Positions 8,449-17,869 of a stretch of 64,000 nucleotides of DNA are shown one piece after another. Positions within the stretch are counted from its first letter, which is position 1. Every line of letters starts with the position of its first letter. The DNA is taken from positions 1,116,001 to 1,180,000 of the forward strand of contig NZ_OY787469.1 of the NCBI RefSeq assembly GCF_963678835.1, given 5' to 3'. Source of the DNA: an uncultured Desulfuromonas sp. (lineage in GTDB: Bacteria; Desulfobacterota; Desulfuromonadia; Desulfuromonadales; Desulfuromonadaceae). The position numbers were made by a program, and so were the translations under genes. The notes beneath the pieces were generated by a model. It worked only from the letters and a program-made list of their open reading frames with translations. It was not told where the DNA came from and ran no database searches.

Positions 8449-10953
8449 ATGGTCAACCTCACAATTGATGGTCAACAGGTTCAGGTAGAAGAAGGCCAAA
8501 CCATCATTGCTGCTGCAGAAAAACTCGGTATCAAAATCCCGACGATGTGCTACCTGAAAAAGGTATCCACGACCGGGGCATGCCGTGTCTGTCTGGTTAA
8601 TGTTGAAGGTGTTGATGGTCCGGTTACCGCCTGTAACACCGTGGCAACAGAAGGCATTGTGGTCACAACAACCGGCGAAGAGCTGGTGAACAAGCGCAAG
8701 GATATGATTCGGCTGATGCTGGTCAATCATCCGCTTGATTGCCCGGTCTGTGACGCTGCTGGCGAATGTGACTTGCAGGATATCTGTTTTGAGCACGGCA
8801 TTCTTGATCAGCCGTTCACAGCAGATGACGTTGCTGCGGCAAAAATCACTGATTGGCCGTTGATTGAAAATGTCCCCTCCCGCTGTGTTCTGTGTGAAAA
8901 ATGTGTCAAAGTCGGTTATGAGTTAACCGGCATTGGTGACTTTACCGTGGTTGAGCGTGGTGACATGGCCTACATTGGTCGTAAGCCGGGTAACGACATC
9001 GATCCCTATATTGAAGGGAATGCTGTCGATGTTTGTCCGGTCGGCGCCATGATCTCCAAGCCTTTTAAGCACTCTGCACGGAGCTGGACGCTGGATAAAG
9101 TTCCCTCCATTGGATATGCCGGTGGCAGCCTGGAGCAGGTTGACCTGAATGTCAAACAGGATAAGTTGTTCCGCATTACTTCTCAGGATGATGCCACCAT
9201 CAACAATGGTCTGCTCGGCTTCGATTCGAGCTTCGGTTATGGTTTTGTCAACTCAGAGAAACGTCTGCTCAAGCCGCTGATTAACGGCGAAGAGGCCACC
9301 ATGGCCGACGCCCTTAAAGCTGTTGCTGATAAAGCAACGGAATTCGGTGGAAGCGCTGTTGCCGGTTTGTCTTCAGCACGTTTGACCGTGGAAGAAAACT
9401 ACCTGTTCCAGAAGTTGTTCCGAACAGGATTCAAAAGTAACAATATTGACAGTGAAGCGCGGTTCGGTATGCAGCGTGCTTCCGATACGCTGGCGGAAGT
9501 TTTGGGACTGCGTGGCGCAAGTGCTGCAGCTCAGAACATTGCTGGTGCGGATGCTGTGCTGGTGTTTGGTTCCGACATCACGTCGGAACAACCGCAGATT
9601 AATTATTTGATCCAAAAGGCCTATCGCCAAAATGACGCTAAGCTGCTGGTTGCCAACATGCGTCAAGTACGCATCACCAAAGAGTCGCATTGCTTTTTGA
9701 ACTATACACCGGGGAGTGAAGCTGCTCTGGCCGCTGCTCTGGCAAAACTGATTGTTGAGAATGGTCAGGCTGATGACACCTTTCTCAAGAAGTATGTCAA
9801 GAACAGTGCGGATGTGAAAAAAGCTCTCGCCAAAGTGGATGTTGCTAAGGTGGCTGAAGCTTGCGGAATTGATGCTGCTTTGCTCGCTGAAGCATCTGAA
9901 CTCTTGGGTGCAGCAAAAAATGTGGCCATTGTTTTTGGTGGTGATGTCATCAAATCCGCCCTTTGTGAGGAGACGGTCAAAAGCCTTGCAAATCTGGCGA
10001 TGGTCAGTGGTGCCTTGGGCAGTGAAAGCGGTGGCCTGTATCCGGTTGATGAAAAACCGAATATGCAGGGGCTGCTCGATGCTGGTGTCGCTCCTGAGTA
10101 TCTGCCGGGTTATGTTGCCAACAGTGAAGCAGGCATGAACGCACAGCAGATTCTTGAAGGTATTGAATCCGGCGCAGTGAAGATGCTTTATGTTTCTGGA
10201 ACGAATCCTCTGGTCAGCTATCCGGACAGTGTCCGTTGGAAAGCCGCCCTTGAAAAGGTTGAGTTGCTGATTGTTCAGGATATCCTGGCATCTGAGCTGA
10301 CTGAAATGGCCAACGTTGTCCTGCCTGCTGCGGCCTATACCGAAAAATCAGGTACCTACATTGCTTGTGACCATACTGCGGGTGTTCTGACCAAGGCTGT
10401 AGCGCCGAAAGGGGACTCGCAAAGTGACAAAGCGATTTTTGCCCAACTGCTTGAGGCGATGACGGGGAGTGCTCAAACCCTGTGCAATGAAAAAATTCTC
10501 GCTGAAATGGCTGAAAGCTGCGATCTGTTTAGTGCCGTTGGTCTGTCTGGCGAGCGTTATCAGAGCAGTTGCACCAAGAAGGGCTATGTGCCGGCCGCAG
10601 CGGCATTGACTTTCTCGGATTGCGGTCATGTGGCTGAAGCCAAAGGATTGATCCTGATCGCCGGTAAAATGCATGCGCATACCGGTGTCACGTCAACTTT
10701 CGCTTCTGGGGCACTGGAAATCGCTCCCGAAGGATACATTGAAATCAGCACTGCGGATGCCGATAAGATCGGCATTACTGACGGTGCTGTTGTTACCGTG
10801 AAGACGGCGCAAGGTGCGGCACAGGGTAAGGCTCGCATCAGCAGCTATGTTCCTCAGGGAGTCTTATTTGCTCCGTATCATTTTGCTGAACTGAATATTC
10901 AGCAAGTGATGCCTTGTGGGACAAACTATACCAGCGTTGAAGTCAGCAAATAG
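8449..10953 (+). CDS. sfrA: NADPH dehydrogenase / soluble Fe(III) reductase alpha subunit (SfrA-like, NuoG-type)
   Basis: The product of about 834 residues resembles NuoG. It has an N-terminal [2Fe-2S] ferredoxin domain (GACRVCLVN, CNTVATEG), a His/Cys cluster (HPLDCPVCDAAGECDLQD), a further Cys motif (SRCVLCEKCVKVG) and a molybdopterin-oxidoreductase-like body with a C-terminal Mo-bis-MGD-like fold. It would be the electron-transfer partner of SfrB. AAGGTG sits 8 bases before ATG 8449; an in-frame ATG at 8425 has a poorer site. A strong terminator follows, so sfrB-sfrA forms a two-gene unit. Confidence 0.87.
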   Translation: MVNLTIDGQQVQVEEGQTIIAAAEKLGIKIPTMCYLKKVSTTGACRVCLVNVEGVDGPVTACNTVATEGIVVTTTGEELVNKRKDMIRLMLVNHPLDCPVCDAAGECDLQDICFEHGILDQPFTADDVAAAKITDWPLIENVPSRCVLCEKCVKVGYELTGIGDFTVVERGDMAYIGRKPGNDIDPYIEGNAVDVCPVGAMISKPFKHSARSWTLDKVPSIGYAGGSLEQVDLNVKQDKLFRITSQDDATINNGLLGFDSSFGYGFVNSEKRLLKPLINGEEATMADALKAVADKATEFGGSAVAGLSSARLTVEENYLFQKLFRTGFKSNNIDSEARFGMQRASDTLAEVLGLRGASAAAQNIAGADAVLVFGSDITSEQPQINYLIQKAYRQNDAKLLVANMRQVRITKESHCFLNYTPGSEAALAAALAKLIVENGQADDTFLKKYVKNSADVKKALAKVDVAKVAEACGIDAALLAEASELLGAAKNVAIVFGGDVIKSALCEETVKSLANLAMVSGALGSESGGLYPVDEKPNMQGLLDAGVAPEYLPGYVANSEAGMNAQQILEGIESGAVKMLYVSGTNPLVSYPDSVRWKAALEKVELLIVQDILASELTEMANVVLPAAAYTEKSGTYIACDHTAGVLTKAVAPKGDSQSDKAIFAQLLEAMTGSAQTLCNEKILAEMAESCDLFSAVGLSGERYQSSCTKKGYVPAAAALTFSDCGHVAEAKGLILIAGKMHAHTGVTSTFASGALEIAPEGYIEISTADADKIGITDGAVVTVKTAQGAAQGKARISSYVPQGVLFAPYHFAELNIQQVMPCGTNYTSVEVSK

Positions 10954-10974
10954 TTGACGATACGTGACTAATTT

Positions 10975-11008
10975 AAAAGCCCCGGCGCAATGCGTCGGGG
11001 CTTTTTTG
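10975..11008 (+). terminator. Intrinsic terminator of sfrBA
   Basis: AAAAGCCCCGGCG and CGTCGGGGCTTTTTT form a G+C-rich stem with loop CAATG followed by six Ts, 22 bases after the sfrA stop. Confidence 0.92.
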
Positions 11009-11023
11009 GTTGAATTCGTTGTT

Positions 11024-11165
11024 TAGCAGGCTGCTGAAAAACAGCCTGCGGAGCCCATGGACAGGCGCGTAAAATCAAGGACCGTTTTCAAGTCCTTGAT
11101 TGTGTAAGTAAGACAGAAATCGCATTTTCGGCTTGCGCTGCTGAAAAGCTCCCTGGATGGGAAGT
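11024..11165. repeat. Dispersed intergenic inverted-repeat element, copy 1
   Basis: This segment begins TAGCAGGCTGCTGAAAAA and contains CAGCCTGCGGAGCCCATGG, an imperfect internal hairpin around TCAAGGAC/GTCCTTGA, and the block AAATCGCATTTTCGGC. It lines up along its length with segments at 12371-12490 and 46719-46876. The left end is conserved; the right end is divergent here. No coding potential is apparent. It resembles a miniature non-autonomous element. Confidence 0.75.
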
Positions 11166-11190
11166 ACGTCAGTATATTTGAAATTGTGCA

Positions 11191-11275
11191 TTGTAGGAGC
11201 GGCTTCAGCCGCAAATGCCCATCATAAAAAGGATCAATGACCAGAACAATTCGCGAATAAATTCGCTCCTACAGA
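11191..11275. repeat. REP-like pair of GTAGGAGCG palindromes
   Basis: TTGTAGGAGCGGCTTCAGCC (11191-11210) faces GCGAATAAATTCGCTCCTAC further on (to about 11272). Each half is itself a short palindrome (GCGGCTTCAGCCGC and TTCGCGAATAAATTCG). The TGTAGGAGCG head is the known form of REP/BIME elements moved by RAYT-type TnpA(REP) transposases in many proteobacteria. No such transposase gene is in the window. Confidence 0.7.
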
Positions 11276-11332
11276 TGCTCTTTCCGATGGCAAAATTGAG
11301 TGTGTCCGAGCACTCGTGCATGTTGGCTGCGA

Positions 11333-11728
11333 TTAGTGTTCGTGGTAATGCAAAACCACCAGCAGGCAACTGCCGTCGGCAATGACATTGATACCGTTTT
11401 CCTTGCATAGAGCAACAGCTTCATCGCTTTCGGCGCCGGGTTGCATCCAGATGTTTTTAATTCCTTTGGCAATCGCCGATTTTACCACCTCTGTAGTGAT
11501 CTTGGGCGGTGTGATAATGGACAGGCTCTCCACATTATCGTCAAGATCGGCAACGCTGGAGGCACAGGGCAACCCCTCAATCGTTTCAGCGCGTGGGTTG
11601 ATCGGTGTGACCTGTTTGTTGTTTTGTTGATAACAGCGCAAGACCTTGTTGCCATATTTATCTCGGTTCGTCGATGCGCCGGCAACAGCATAATGGTTCG
11701 CGGATAGAAAAGTTTGAATCGGGTCCAT
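11333..11728 (-). CDS. CoA-binding protein, YccU family
   Basis: This 131-residue protein is a single Rossmann-like CoA-binding domain, as in YccU and the N-terminal part of acyl-CoA synthetases. Signatures are YAVAGASTNRDKYGNKVLR at the N terminus (nucleotide-binding glycines), INPRAETIEGLPC and IWMQPGAESDEAV. The family binds CoA, but its role is unknown. AAGGAGAG precedes the ATG. The gene lies 22 bases after rnhA on the same strand, so the two are probably co-transcribed. Confidence 0.85.
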   Translation of the reverse strand: MDPIQTFLSANHYAVAGASTNRDKYGNKVLRCYQQNNKQVTPINPRAETIEGLPCASSVADLDDNVESLSIITPPKITTEVVKSAIAKGIKNIWMQPGAESDEAVALCKENGINVIADGSCLLVVLHYHEH

Positions 11729-11750
11729 AATCTCTCCTTGATCAATTCAT

Positions 11751-12194
11751 TTATTCAGCCAGGTCTATAGCAGTCCGGGCAAGTTCATCGCAGCGCTCGT
11801 TCTCTTCGTGACCAGCATGGCCTTTAACCCACTGCCAAGTGACTTCGTGGTTTTGAGCAGCACGCTCAAGGCGCTCCCAGAGGTCGCGGTTAAGAACGTC
11901 CTTTTTCTGAGAGTTTTTCCAGCCCTTTTTTTTCCAGCCGGAAAGCCATTGTGTCATGCCCTTGTAGACATATTGAGAATCTGTCGTCAGGGTGACAATA
12001 CAAGGCTTTTTCAACGCTTCCAATCCAGCAATAGCCCCAAGCAGTTCCATGCGGTTGTTGGTGGTGTGAGCTTCATAACCGCTGAGTTCCTTGATGTGGC
12101 TGCCACAGCGTAACAGGGTGCCATAACCGCCAGGGCCGGGGTTGCCACGACAGGCACCATCACTATAAATTTCGACATGTTGTTTTTGAGACAT
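11751..12194 (-). CDS. rnhA: Ribonuclease HI
   Basis: The 147-residue enzyme cuts the RNA strand of RNA-DNA hybrids. All four carboxylate active-site positions are visible: Asp in [15 protein letters not shown], Glu in [10 protein letters not shown], Asp in TDSQYVYKG and Asp in [10 protein letters not shown], with the flexible His in GHAGHEENE. The basic handle ([16 protein letters not shown]) is present, so this is the full bacterial RNase HI form. The length is normal. Confidence 0.97.
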   Translation of the reverse strand: MSQKQHVEIYSDGACRGNPGPGGYGTLLRCGSHIKELSGYEAHTTNNRMELLGAIAGLEALKKPCIVTLTTDSQYVYKGMTQWLSGWKKKGWKNSQKKDVLNRDLWERLERAAQNHEVTWQWVKGHAGHEENERCDELARTAIDLAE

Positions 12195-12370
12195 GTCCGT
12201 ATCATAGCAATGTCACGTTAACAGGGCCAGTAATGTTTAAGGGTTTTCGCTGAATGGTGTGAATACTTGGTGGGTGATATTTCCCTGATGGCCCCGACCG
12301 TGGGGAATACCAAGCGGTGGAGTATACGACGCTGGTTGTGTTCAGTCTCTGTGATGACAGTGATAAACGT
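12195..12370. other. Non-coding region upstream of rnhA
   Basis: This is the first part of a 532-base gap between the divergently oriented rnhA and diguanylate cyclase genes. It must hold the rnhA promoter. I see no convincing gene here. The middle of the gap is repeat copy 2, and the rest (12491-12726) should hold the promoter of the diguanylate cyclase. Confidence 0.5.
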
Positions 12371-12490
12371 TAGCACGCTGTTAAGAAACAGCCTATGGAG
12401 CCCATGAACGGGCGACAAAAATCAACAACAGGTCTTCACGTGATTGATTTTGTAAACAAGAAGCAAATCGAATTTTCAACAGCCTGTTAG
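12371..12490. repeat. Dispersed intergenic inverted-repeat element, copy 2
   Basis: It aligns with copies 1 and 3 from GCTGTTAAGAAACAGCCTAT through the shared core (GGTCTTCACGTGATTGATT) to AATCGAATTTTCAACAGCC. The ends are inverted repeats: the right end TTTTCAACAGCCTGTTA is the complement of the left end of copy 3 (GGCTGTTGAAAA) and reads TAACAGGCTGTTGAAAA. It is shorter than copy 3 because a segment of about 36 bases before the right end is absent. Confidence 0.75.
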
Positions 12491-12726
12491 AGATATCGTC
12501 GCGATTTATGGCCTTGTTCAGCTTGTTGATAAGCTGGTTCTTTTGTCCTTTGATTATCGGATTTCAGGAATTTTGTACGGGGGTTGCTTTGTGAAATGGT
12601 TCAGAGTTTAGGCCAATGGCACGGTTTTTATAATAATTGCCACTGAAAAATGAAAAAACCATCAAGAGTGTTATTTTAGAAGAGAGTACGATCCGTTCCG
12701 AATGTTTTATGAGGAGAGGGTTCTGA

Positions 12727-14307
12727 ATGTCAATCCGTGGCCGCATAATCAGTATGGTATTGCTATTGGAAATTGTTCTGATGGTGACGGCAGCGCTGTT
12801 GTTTTTCAATGAACACCAGAAAAGGGAATATGAGACCCTGTTTTATATCGGCAACAGTCTTAAAAATCATTTTGAGGGCAATGCCAGAGAGGCTGAGCAG
12901 CGCTATTCGAGTCGTGTAGCCGGTTTTGTCAAATCTAATCCAGCTATTATTGATGCCTTTATCGGAAAAGATTCCGCGCACATTGAACGATTGTTGGAGA
13001 AAAAAATTCAAACACTGCATAAGGAGGATGATTTCTTCTGCTGCATTACCTTCGTCTTTCGAGATGGCACTGTTTTTTATCATAGTCAAAATGCACAACA
13101 AATCGGCCAGAACGTTGCTTCTGTCCCGTTTGCTAAAGAAAGCTTTGAGAGCCAAGAGCCTGTCTCAGGGCTTGTGCTGTCTTTGGCTGGGTTGGCGTAT
13201 CGCTACAGCTATCCAGTTTTTGATAAGAAGCGTTATGTGGGCATGGTCGTTCTAGTTGTCAGGCCGACGCGGGCAATGACCATGCTTGCCGATGATTTCA
13301 ATGCGGAGTGCGGCATCTTTGTCGATCGAAAATATGTTGCCCGATATGAAGATGAGAATGTCCGCTACATTAGCGACAAGGCGCTCGTTGCTTGGCAGGG
13401 AGAGTCCTTCTCTGATACCGGTTTTGTTGAAGCGTTGCTTGAAGGTGACGCTCTGGAGCGTTTTGAATTCTGTGGCCAGGCATATCGAAAGTTTGCACCG
13501 CTGACAATACGAAATTATCGGGATGAAAAGATAGGTCAAGTGTTTACCGTCCTCAATACAACGAAGCAATTCGACGAGTTTCGAGCGTCGTTGATACAGG
13601 CGGGCGGTCTCTTTTGCGGTGTCTTTATCCTGACACTTATGAGTCTGTTTTGGGGAACAGGTTTTTTTCTCAAGCAGGTACAGTCTCTTCAGCAAAGTCT
13701 TGAACTTAAGGTTGCAAAAAGAACCTCAGCTCTTCAGGCATTAAATGAGACGTTGTCATTGGAGATACAAGAACGTAAGAAGGCTCAGAGGGCTCTGAAA
13801 GAGCTGAGTGAAAAAGATGTTTTGACCGGGATTTACAATCGGCGGAAATTCAATAGCTACTATGAAACGGAGTGGAGTGCCGCGAGGCGCGAAGGGCGCG
13901 TGTTGTCACTGTTGATGATCGATATTGATCTGTTCAAGATCTACAATGATCGTTACGGCCATCTTGCGGGTGACCAGGCCCTTCATCAGGTTGCCGTTAC
14001 GTTGAATCAAACGGTTTCGAGACCGCGTGACTTTGTTGCCCGTTATGGTGGTGAAGAGTTTATCTGTCTATTGCCGGAAACCTCGCAGCAAGCTGCTGTG
14101 CAACTGGCGGAAGCAATGAGGCGGCATGTCGAAGATTTGCATTATATCCATGAGTTCTCCGATGCCGCCAACGTGATTACGGTTAGTATCGGCGTGGCAA
14201 GTATGATTCCCGGGAAAAAACAGGCGAAAGAGGAGTTGATTGACCTGGCGGACAAGGCCCTGTATCTGGCTAAAAATGACGGAAAAAATTGTACTCGTGT
14301 GGCCTGA
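12727..14307 (+). CDS. Membrane-bound diguanylate cyclase with periplasmic sensor domain
   Basis: This 526-residue protein would make c-di-GMP in response to an external signal. A transmembrane segment (about residues 8-28) is followed by a periplasmic region of about 250 residues resembling a Cache-type sensor, a second hydrophobic segment (about 285-312) and a short coiled coil (QSLELKVAKRTSALQALNE). The C-terminal GGDEF domain has DIDLFKIYNDRYGHLAGD and the active motif RYGGEEF. No RxxD inhibitory site stands out. The gene converges on the PAS-GGDEF-EAL gene with only 38 bases between stops. Confidence 0.9.
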   Translation: MSIRGRIISMVLLLEIVLMVTAALLFFNEHQKREYETLFYIGNSLKNHFEGNAREAEQRYSSRVAGFVKSNPAIIDAFIGKDSAHIERLLEKKIQTLHKEDDFFCCITFVFRDGTVFYHSQNAQQIGQNVASVPFAKESFESQEPVSGLVLSLAGLAYRYSYPVFDKKRYVGMVVLVVRPTRAMTMLADDFNAECGIFVDRKYVARYEDENVRYISDKALVAWQGESFSDTGFVEALLEGDALERFEFCGQAYRKFAPLTIRNYRDEKIGQVFTVLNTTKQFDEFRASLIQAGGLFCGVFILTLMSLFWGTGFFLKQVQSLQQSLELKVAKRTSALQALNETLSLEIQERKKAQRALKELSEKDVLTGIYNRRKFNSYYETEWSAARREGRVLSLLMIDIDLFKIYNDRYGHLAGDQALHQVAVTLNQTVSRPRDFVARYGGEEFICLLPETSQQAAVQLAEAMRRHVEDLHYIHEFSDAANVITVSIGVASMIPGKKQAKEELIDLADKALYLAKNDGKNCTRVA

Positions 14308-14345
14308 TGGTGGGTGAGTAAAAACGTTCTGTTCAGGTGTTTTTG

Positions 14346-16718
14346 TTATTCACGGTTGTCAGGTTTCTCGTCCATGAAAAAAGAATCAAAGGACTCTTTG
14401 GCCACAGGAGGGCTGTACAGGTACCCTTGTCCCACTTCACAGCCTTTTTCCTTGAGAAAAAGGAGCTGTTCTTGTGTTTCAATCCCCTCAGCAACGACCT
14501 TGAGATTCATACTGTGGGCCAGTGCGATAACGGCTTTTGTAATTGAGGCGTCATTGCCGTCTGTTGTGATATCACGGATAAAGGACCGATCAATTTTTAA
14601 ACGAGAAAGCGGAAAGCGTTTTAAATAGCTCAAAGAAGAGTATCCCGTACCAAAATCATCGATAGCAAGGTGGATTCCCTTTTCCTTAAGACATTTCAGA
14701 ATGTTGATGGCCGAATCAATATCTTTCATGAGAATGCTTTCCGTTATCTCAAGTTCAAGCCATTCGGGGCTAAGCGCGGTTGTCTGAACAACGCGCTCGA
14801 TCATTTCGAGAAAGCCGGGCTCTCTGAATTGGCGGGCTGAAATATTGACGGCCATGCGGATGGGACTGTGGCCGGCTTGCTGCCATTTTTTATTCTGCCG
14901 GCAGGCGTCCTGTAAGACCCATTCTCCGATCTCAATGATCACTCCGGTTTCTTCAGCGAGTGGAATGAAATCGTGGGGTAAGATCGTGCCTATTTCCGGA
15001 TGTTGCCAGCGAAGCAACGCTTCGCACCCAACAAGATTACCCGTTTGTATGTCGAATTGTGGTTGATAGTAGAGGGTAAACTGGTTTTGATTTACCGCTT
15101 TACGTAGATAGCTTTCTAACTCAATGCGTTTTTTTGCACGGCTATTCATTTCGGCTGTATAAAATTGATATTTGTTGCCTCCCAGCCCTTTGGCCTGATA
15201 CATGGCAATTTCGGCAAAGGCCAGCAGCTCTTTGGGGTGCAGGGCGTCGGTCGGCGCAAGGCTGATCCCCATGCTGGGGGTGATAAATAATTCATGACCG
15301 TCAATTGTATATGGAGGCCGAATCGTCTCCATAAAATTCTTGGCCACTGTGCTGACATGAGAGAGCTCCTTGATCTCTTCAATGATGATGAGAAATTCGT
15401 CGCCACCCATGCGGGCGAGGGTATCTGTTTTGCGCACCGAGGTGCTCAGGCGTTTGGCAACCTCTTGAAGCAGTTGATCTCCGATCTCATGGCCCAGAGA
15501 ATCGTTGATGTGTTTAAAGCGGTCCAGGTCGATAAACAACAGTGCTGTAAATAGAGTCGAGCGTAGGGTTTTGAACGTTGCTCGCTGTAAACGGTCAAAA
15601 AATAATTCTTTATTTGGCAGGTGGGTCAGCTGATCGTGGGTTGTAACAAAGTGGAGATGTTGTGTTTTCTCATTGAGTTCAGCTTCTGAGTTTAGAATGT
15701 CCGTAAGGTCTCGGGATGTTTCGATAATGCCACAGATTGAATGGTCTTCATTGTACAGTGGCGAAGCTTTAATTTCGTAGGTCCTTTTCTCTCGACCTGC
15801 CCGTAAGTGCTCGTGGATTTCGCGGGCTTCTTTGCCTGTTTTTAAAACTTGGGAAAGTGGGCATTTATGGTTGTTGTCCGTGCAGGGCGAGTCTGACCCG
15901 TGAGAAAGTTGGTAGCATAAGGTCGGTCCAGGCTGCAGTGCTCGTTCGGGGAAAGCCTCCCTGGCTGCTCGGTTGGCCAGGATGACATGGTGGTCAGTTG
16001 AAATTGCCATAATCGGGTCTGCAACGCCGTCGATAACTGTTTGCAGAAATTCCCGCTCTTTTAACACCGCCTGGTCGGCATTTTTGTGTTCGGTAATATC
16101 CTGAACCAGAGCGACGGCGTAGATGGAATCATCATCATTGACAATCCATTTGCCGGTAAAGTGGCCGATACAGGTGGAGCCGTTCTTACCAAGATAGGTT
16201 TTCTCGAAATTGTACGGCTCATTTAATTTTTTACGAAACTGGGCCAAGCGGTTTAATGTTTCGTTACGCTCCTGTGGCAAAGTAATGTCAAGGATCGTCA
16301 TGGTTTTTAATTCTTGCTCAGAATAACCAATCATTGAACAAAACGCAGGGTTGGCATTGAGGATGTGGCCTGTTGTGTCATAGGAATACATGCCCGCTCC
16401 ACCGTGCTGAAAGAACGCATAAAACTGCTCTGGGTGTTTGAACGGTTGTCTGATTCTGTTTTGAGGGGCTTTGCGAGAATGATAGAGCCTGATGACCCCA
16501 AAGAGAAAAAGAACAGACAGGAGCAGACTTGACAGGCTGATTGTCGCTGCTGGCAGGTGACGTTTTTGTATTAGACCCAAGCCGAGAGCGGCCAAGAGCG
16601 TTGTTACAGAAAGGACCCTGATGCCGGTCTTGTCGTTCGTCTGACGCGCAACCATCCACAGAAGATAAGAACAGAGGATGAGTAGGAACGATGTCAGTAG
16701 AGCCATTGTCGTGGCCAT
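14346..16718 (-). CDS. PAS-PAS-GGDEF-EAL signalling protein
   Basis: This 790-residue protein has two N-terminal transmembrane segments (about residues 1-75), a PAS domain (GAGMYSYDTTGHILNANPAF), a second PAS domain (IDGVADPIMAISTDHHVILANRAA) with a Cys-rich insertion (CYQLSHGSDSPCTDNNHKC), then GGDEF and EAL domains. The GGDEF motif is intact (RMGGDEFLII). EAL residues are intact (GCEALLRWQHPE, MAVNISARQF, LEITESILM, IDDFGTGYSSL), so the protein could make or break c-di-GMP. The Cys-rich segment might bind metal or sense redox; that is inference. Confidence 0.9.
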   Translation of the reverse strand: MATTMALLTSFLLILCSYLLWMVARQTNDKTGIRVLSVTTLLAALGLGLIQKRHLPAATISLSSLLLSVLFLFGVIRLYHSRKAPQNRIRQPFKHPEQFYAFFQHGGAGMYSYDTTGHILNANPAFCSMIGYSEQELKTMTILDITLPQERNETLNRLAQFRKKLNEPYNFEKTYLGKNGSTCIGHFTGKWIVNDDDSIYAVALVQDITEHKNADQAVLKEREFLQTVIDGVADPIMAISTDHHVILANRAAREAFPERALQPGPTLCYQLSHGSDSPCTDNNHKCPLSQVLKTGKEAREIHEHLRAGREKRTYEIKASPLYNEDHSICGIIETSRDLTDILNSEAELNEKTQHLHFVTTHDQLTHLPNKELFFDRLQRATFKTLRSTLFTALLFIDLDRFKHINDSLGHEIGDQLLQEVAKRLSTSVRKTDTLARMGGDEFLIIIEEIKELSHVSTVAKNFMETIRPPYTIDGHELFITPSMGISLAPTDALHPKELLAFAEIAMYQAKGLGGNKYQFYTAEMNSRAKKRIELESYLRKAVNQNQFTLYYQPQFDIQTGNLVGCEALLRWQHPEIGTILPHDFIPLAEETGVIIEIGEWVLQDACRQNKKWQQAGHSPIRMAVNISARQFREPGFLEMIERVVQTTALSPEWLELEITESILMKDIDSAINILKCLKEKGIHLAIDDFGTGYSSLSYLKRFPLSRLKIDRSFIRDITTDGNDASITKAVIALAHSMNLKVVAEGIETQEQLLFLKEKGCEVGQGYLYSPPVAKESFDSFFMDEKPDNRE

Positions 16719-17041
16719 AAAGATGCCTATATCCAGACCTTTAAATGTTTTGTCAAGTTTGACCTAAAGGTAACAATGTCATTAGTTAATTCTAGCAAAG
16801 ATATGATGATTTCAGACAATTTAATTTTTTTCTTACCACAGGCTGGGTTCTCAAGTGAACATAGCCTGTTGCTGCAGGCTGAAAAACGAGAGGTTTGGTG
16901 AAAAGGAGGAAGGACTTTTTTTTGCTATCCCTCAAAGAAGGGGGGACAGGGTAGATTCTGTTGTCGTTGAGAGGTTTTCCGGCACGTCTGTAAACGCGTA
17001 TGCGGTAAAACGTGTATCTGTGAAGGGCTGTTTAATGATTG
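16719..17041. other. Intergenic region before the ISL3 remnant
   Basis: This A+T-rich stretch should hold the promoter of the PAS-GGDEF-EAL gene on the minus strand. A small palindrome, AGCCTGTTGCTGCAGGCT, lies near 16863-16880. Open frames exist but none looks like a gene. I see no 5' part of the barrel gene whose 3' end survives at 17691-17847. Confidence 0.45.
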
Positions 17042-17690
17042 GGCTCTCCCTTAAAGAAAGGGGAGGCTTTAAATCTTCCATGAAAAAAGGCATAGCAAAC
17101 AATTTTGGTCTACCTCATAAATTGATCAAATTTCCGACCAAAGAAAGGAGATCAATTTATGCAAAGATTATTAACCGAGCGGGTGGATTTTACAATCGGA
17201 AAGGTCCTGGGCTTACGTCCCATTCGTCTTGAAGTTGCCTATAGTAAAGAAGCACTGTGTCCTGAATGTGCAGGGACAGAGAACAGGATCAAATCAAGCT
17301 TCTGGTGAGAGATCAAAAGCATTCCGCAGCAGGGACACCCTGTCACATTGCTGGTTCACTGTCATAAATATCACTGCAAAAACTGTGGGCGGTATTACAA
17401 CACACGCATGACTGGCGTTAAAAAATGGAGTCGCTCTACCGAACCATTAAAACACAGCATTTTGATGCTTGCCGCAAGGGCTATACGAACAAGGATGTGG
17501 CCTTTGAGCGCGGTATTCGTGTGGCAACCGTTGAACGGTTTTATCACCAGATGGTCGCGCTGAAGATCAAACACCAACAAAGCCGGCAGTGCCCGAGAAT
17601 CCAGGGGATAGTTGAGCATCGATTCAGCAGGAAGACAGGATTTGTCACAACCTTCTGCGATCTTGAAAAACACAGTGTTTTCGATGTGGC
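17042..17690 (+). mobile_element. Truncated ISL3-family insertion sequence
   Basis: The left end appears to be near GGCTCTCCCTTAAAG (17042 onward), in keeping with the GGCTCT-type ends of ISL3 elements. The element then runs into its transposase gene and stops abruptly about one third of the way through it, at about 17690, where barrel-protein sequence begins. No right end was found. The family assignment rests on the transposase fragment. Confidence 0.6.
17159..17690 (+). pseudogene. ISL3-type transposase fragment with nonsense codon and frameshift
   Basis: ATG 17159 (AAAGGAG upstream) starts MQRLLTERVDFTIGKVLGL. Zinc-finger pairs typical of the ISL3 N terminus follow (ALCPECAGT, KYHCKNCGRYYNTR), then a helix-turn-helix region (YTNKDVAFERGIRVATVERFY) and the start of the DDE domain (FSRKTGFVTTFCDLEKHS). 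Three lesions are visible: an in-frame TGA at about 17306 after SSFW (probably Arg originally), a one-base shift near 17470, and loss of the C-terminal two thirds. It cannot encode an active transposase. Confidence 0.75.
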
Positions 17691-17847
17691 CCATAATTAC
17701 GAATTAAGTTGTGCAATGGATTATGCTGTGAGTGAGCAGGTTACCGTCGGAGTTTCATTTCTGTTTTCTGAAGGTTTAAGCGACGAAGCACATGATGCGA
17801 TTGATTCGGAAATGCTCTCTGGAGCAACAGTAACTTTTGCGTTTTAA
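17691..17847 (+). pseudogene. 3' remnant of an outer-membrane beta-barrel protein gene
   Basis: The last 50 or so codons are fused in frame to the transposase fragment. They read NYELSCAMDYAVSEQVTVGV, then FLFSEGLSDE, and end SGATVTFAF. Alternating polar/hydrophobic strands and a terminal Phe are the signature of an outer-membrane barrel, perhaps FadL/OmpP1-like. The original terminator follows immediately, so the 3' end of the old gene is intact while its 5' part was lost in the insertion or deletion. The family name is inference. Confidence 0.55.
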
Positions 17848-17869
17848 AAAAATTAGAAGATGGATTGAT

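Noticed and set aside
16855-17232. 125-codon plus-strand frame before the IS remnant
   Set aside because: It crosses the IS left end, has no family features and no clear ribosome-binding site.
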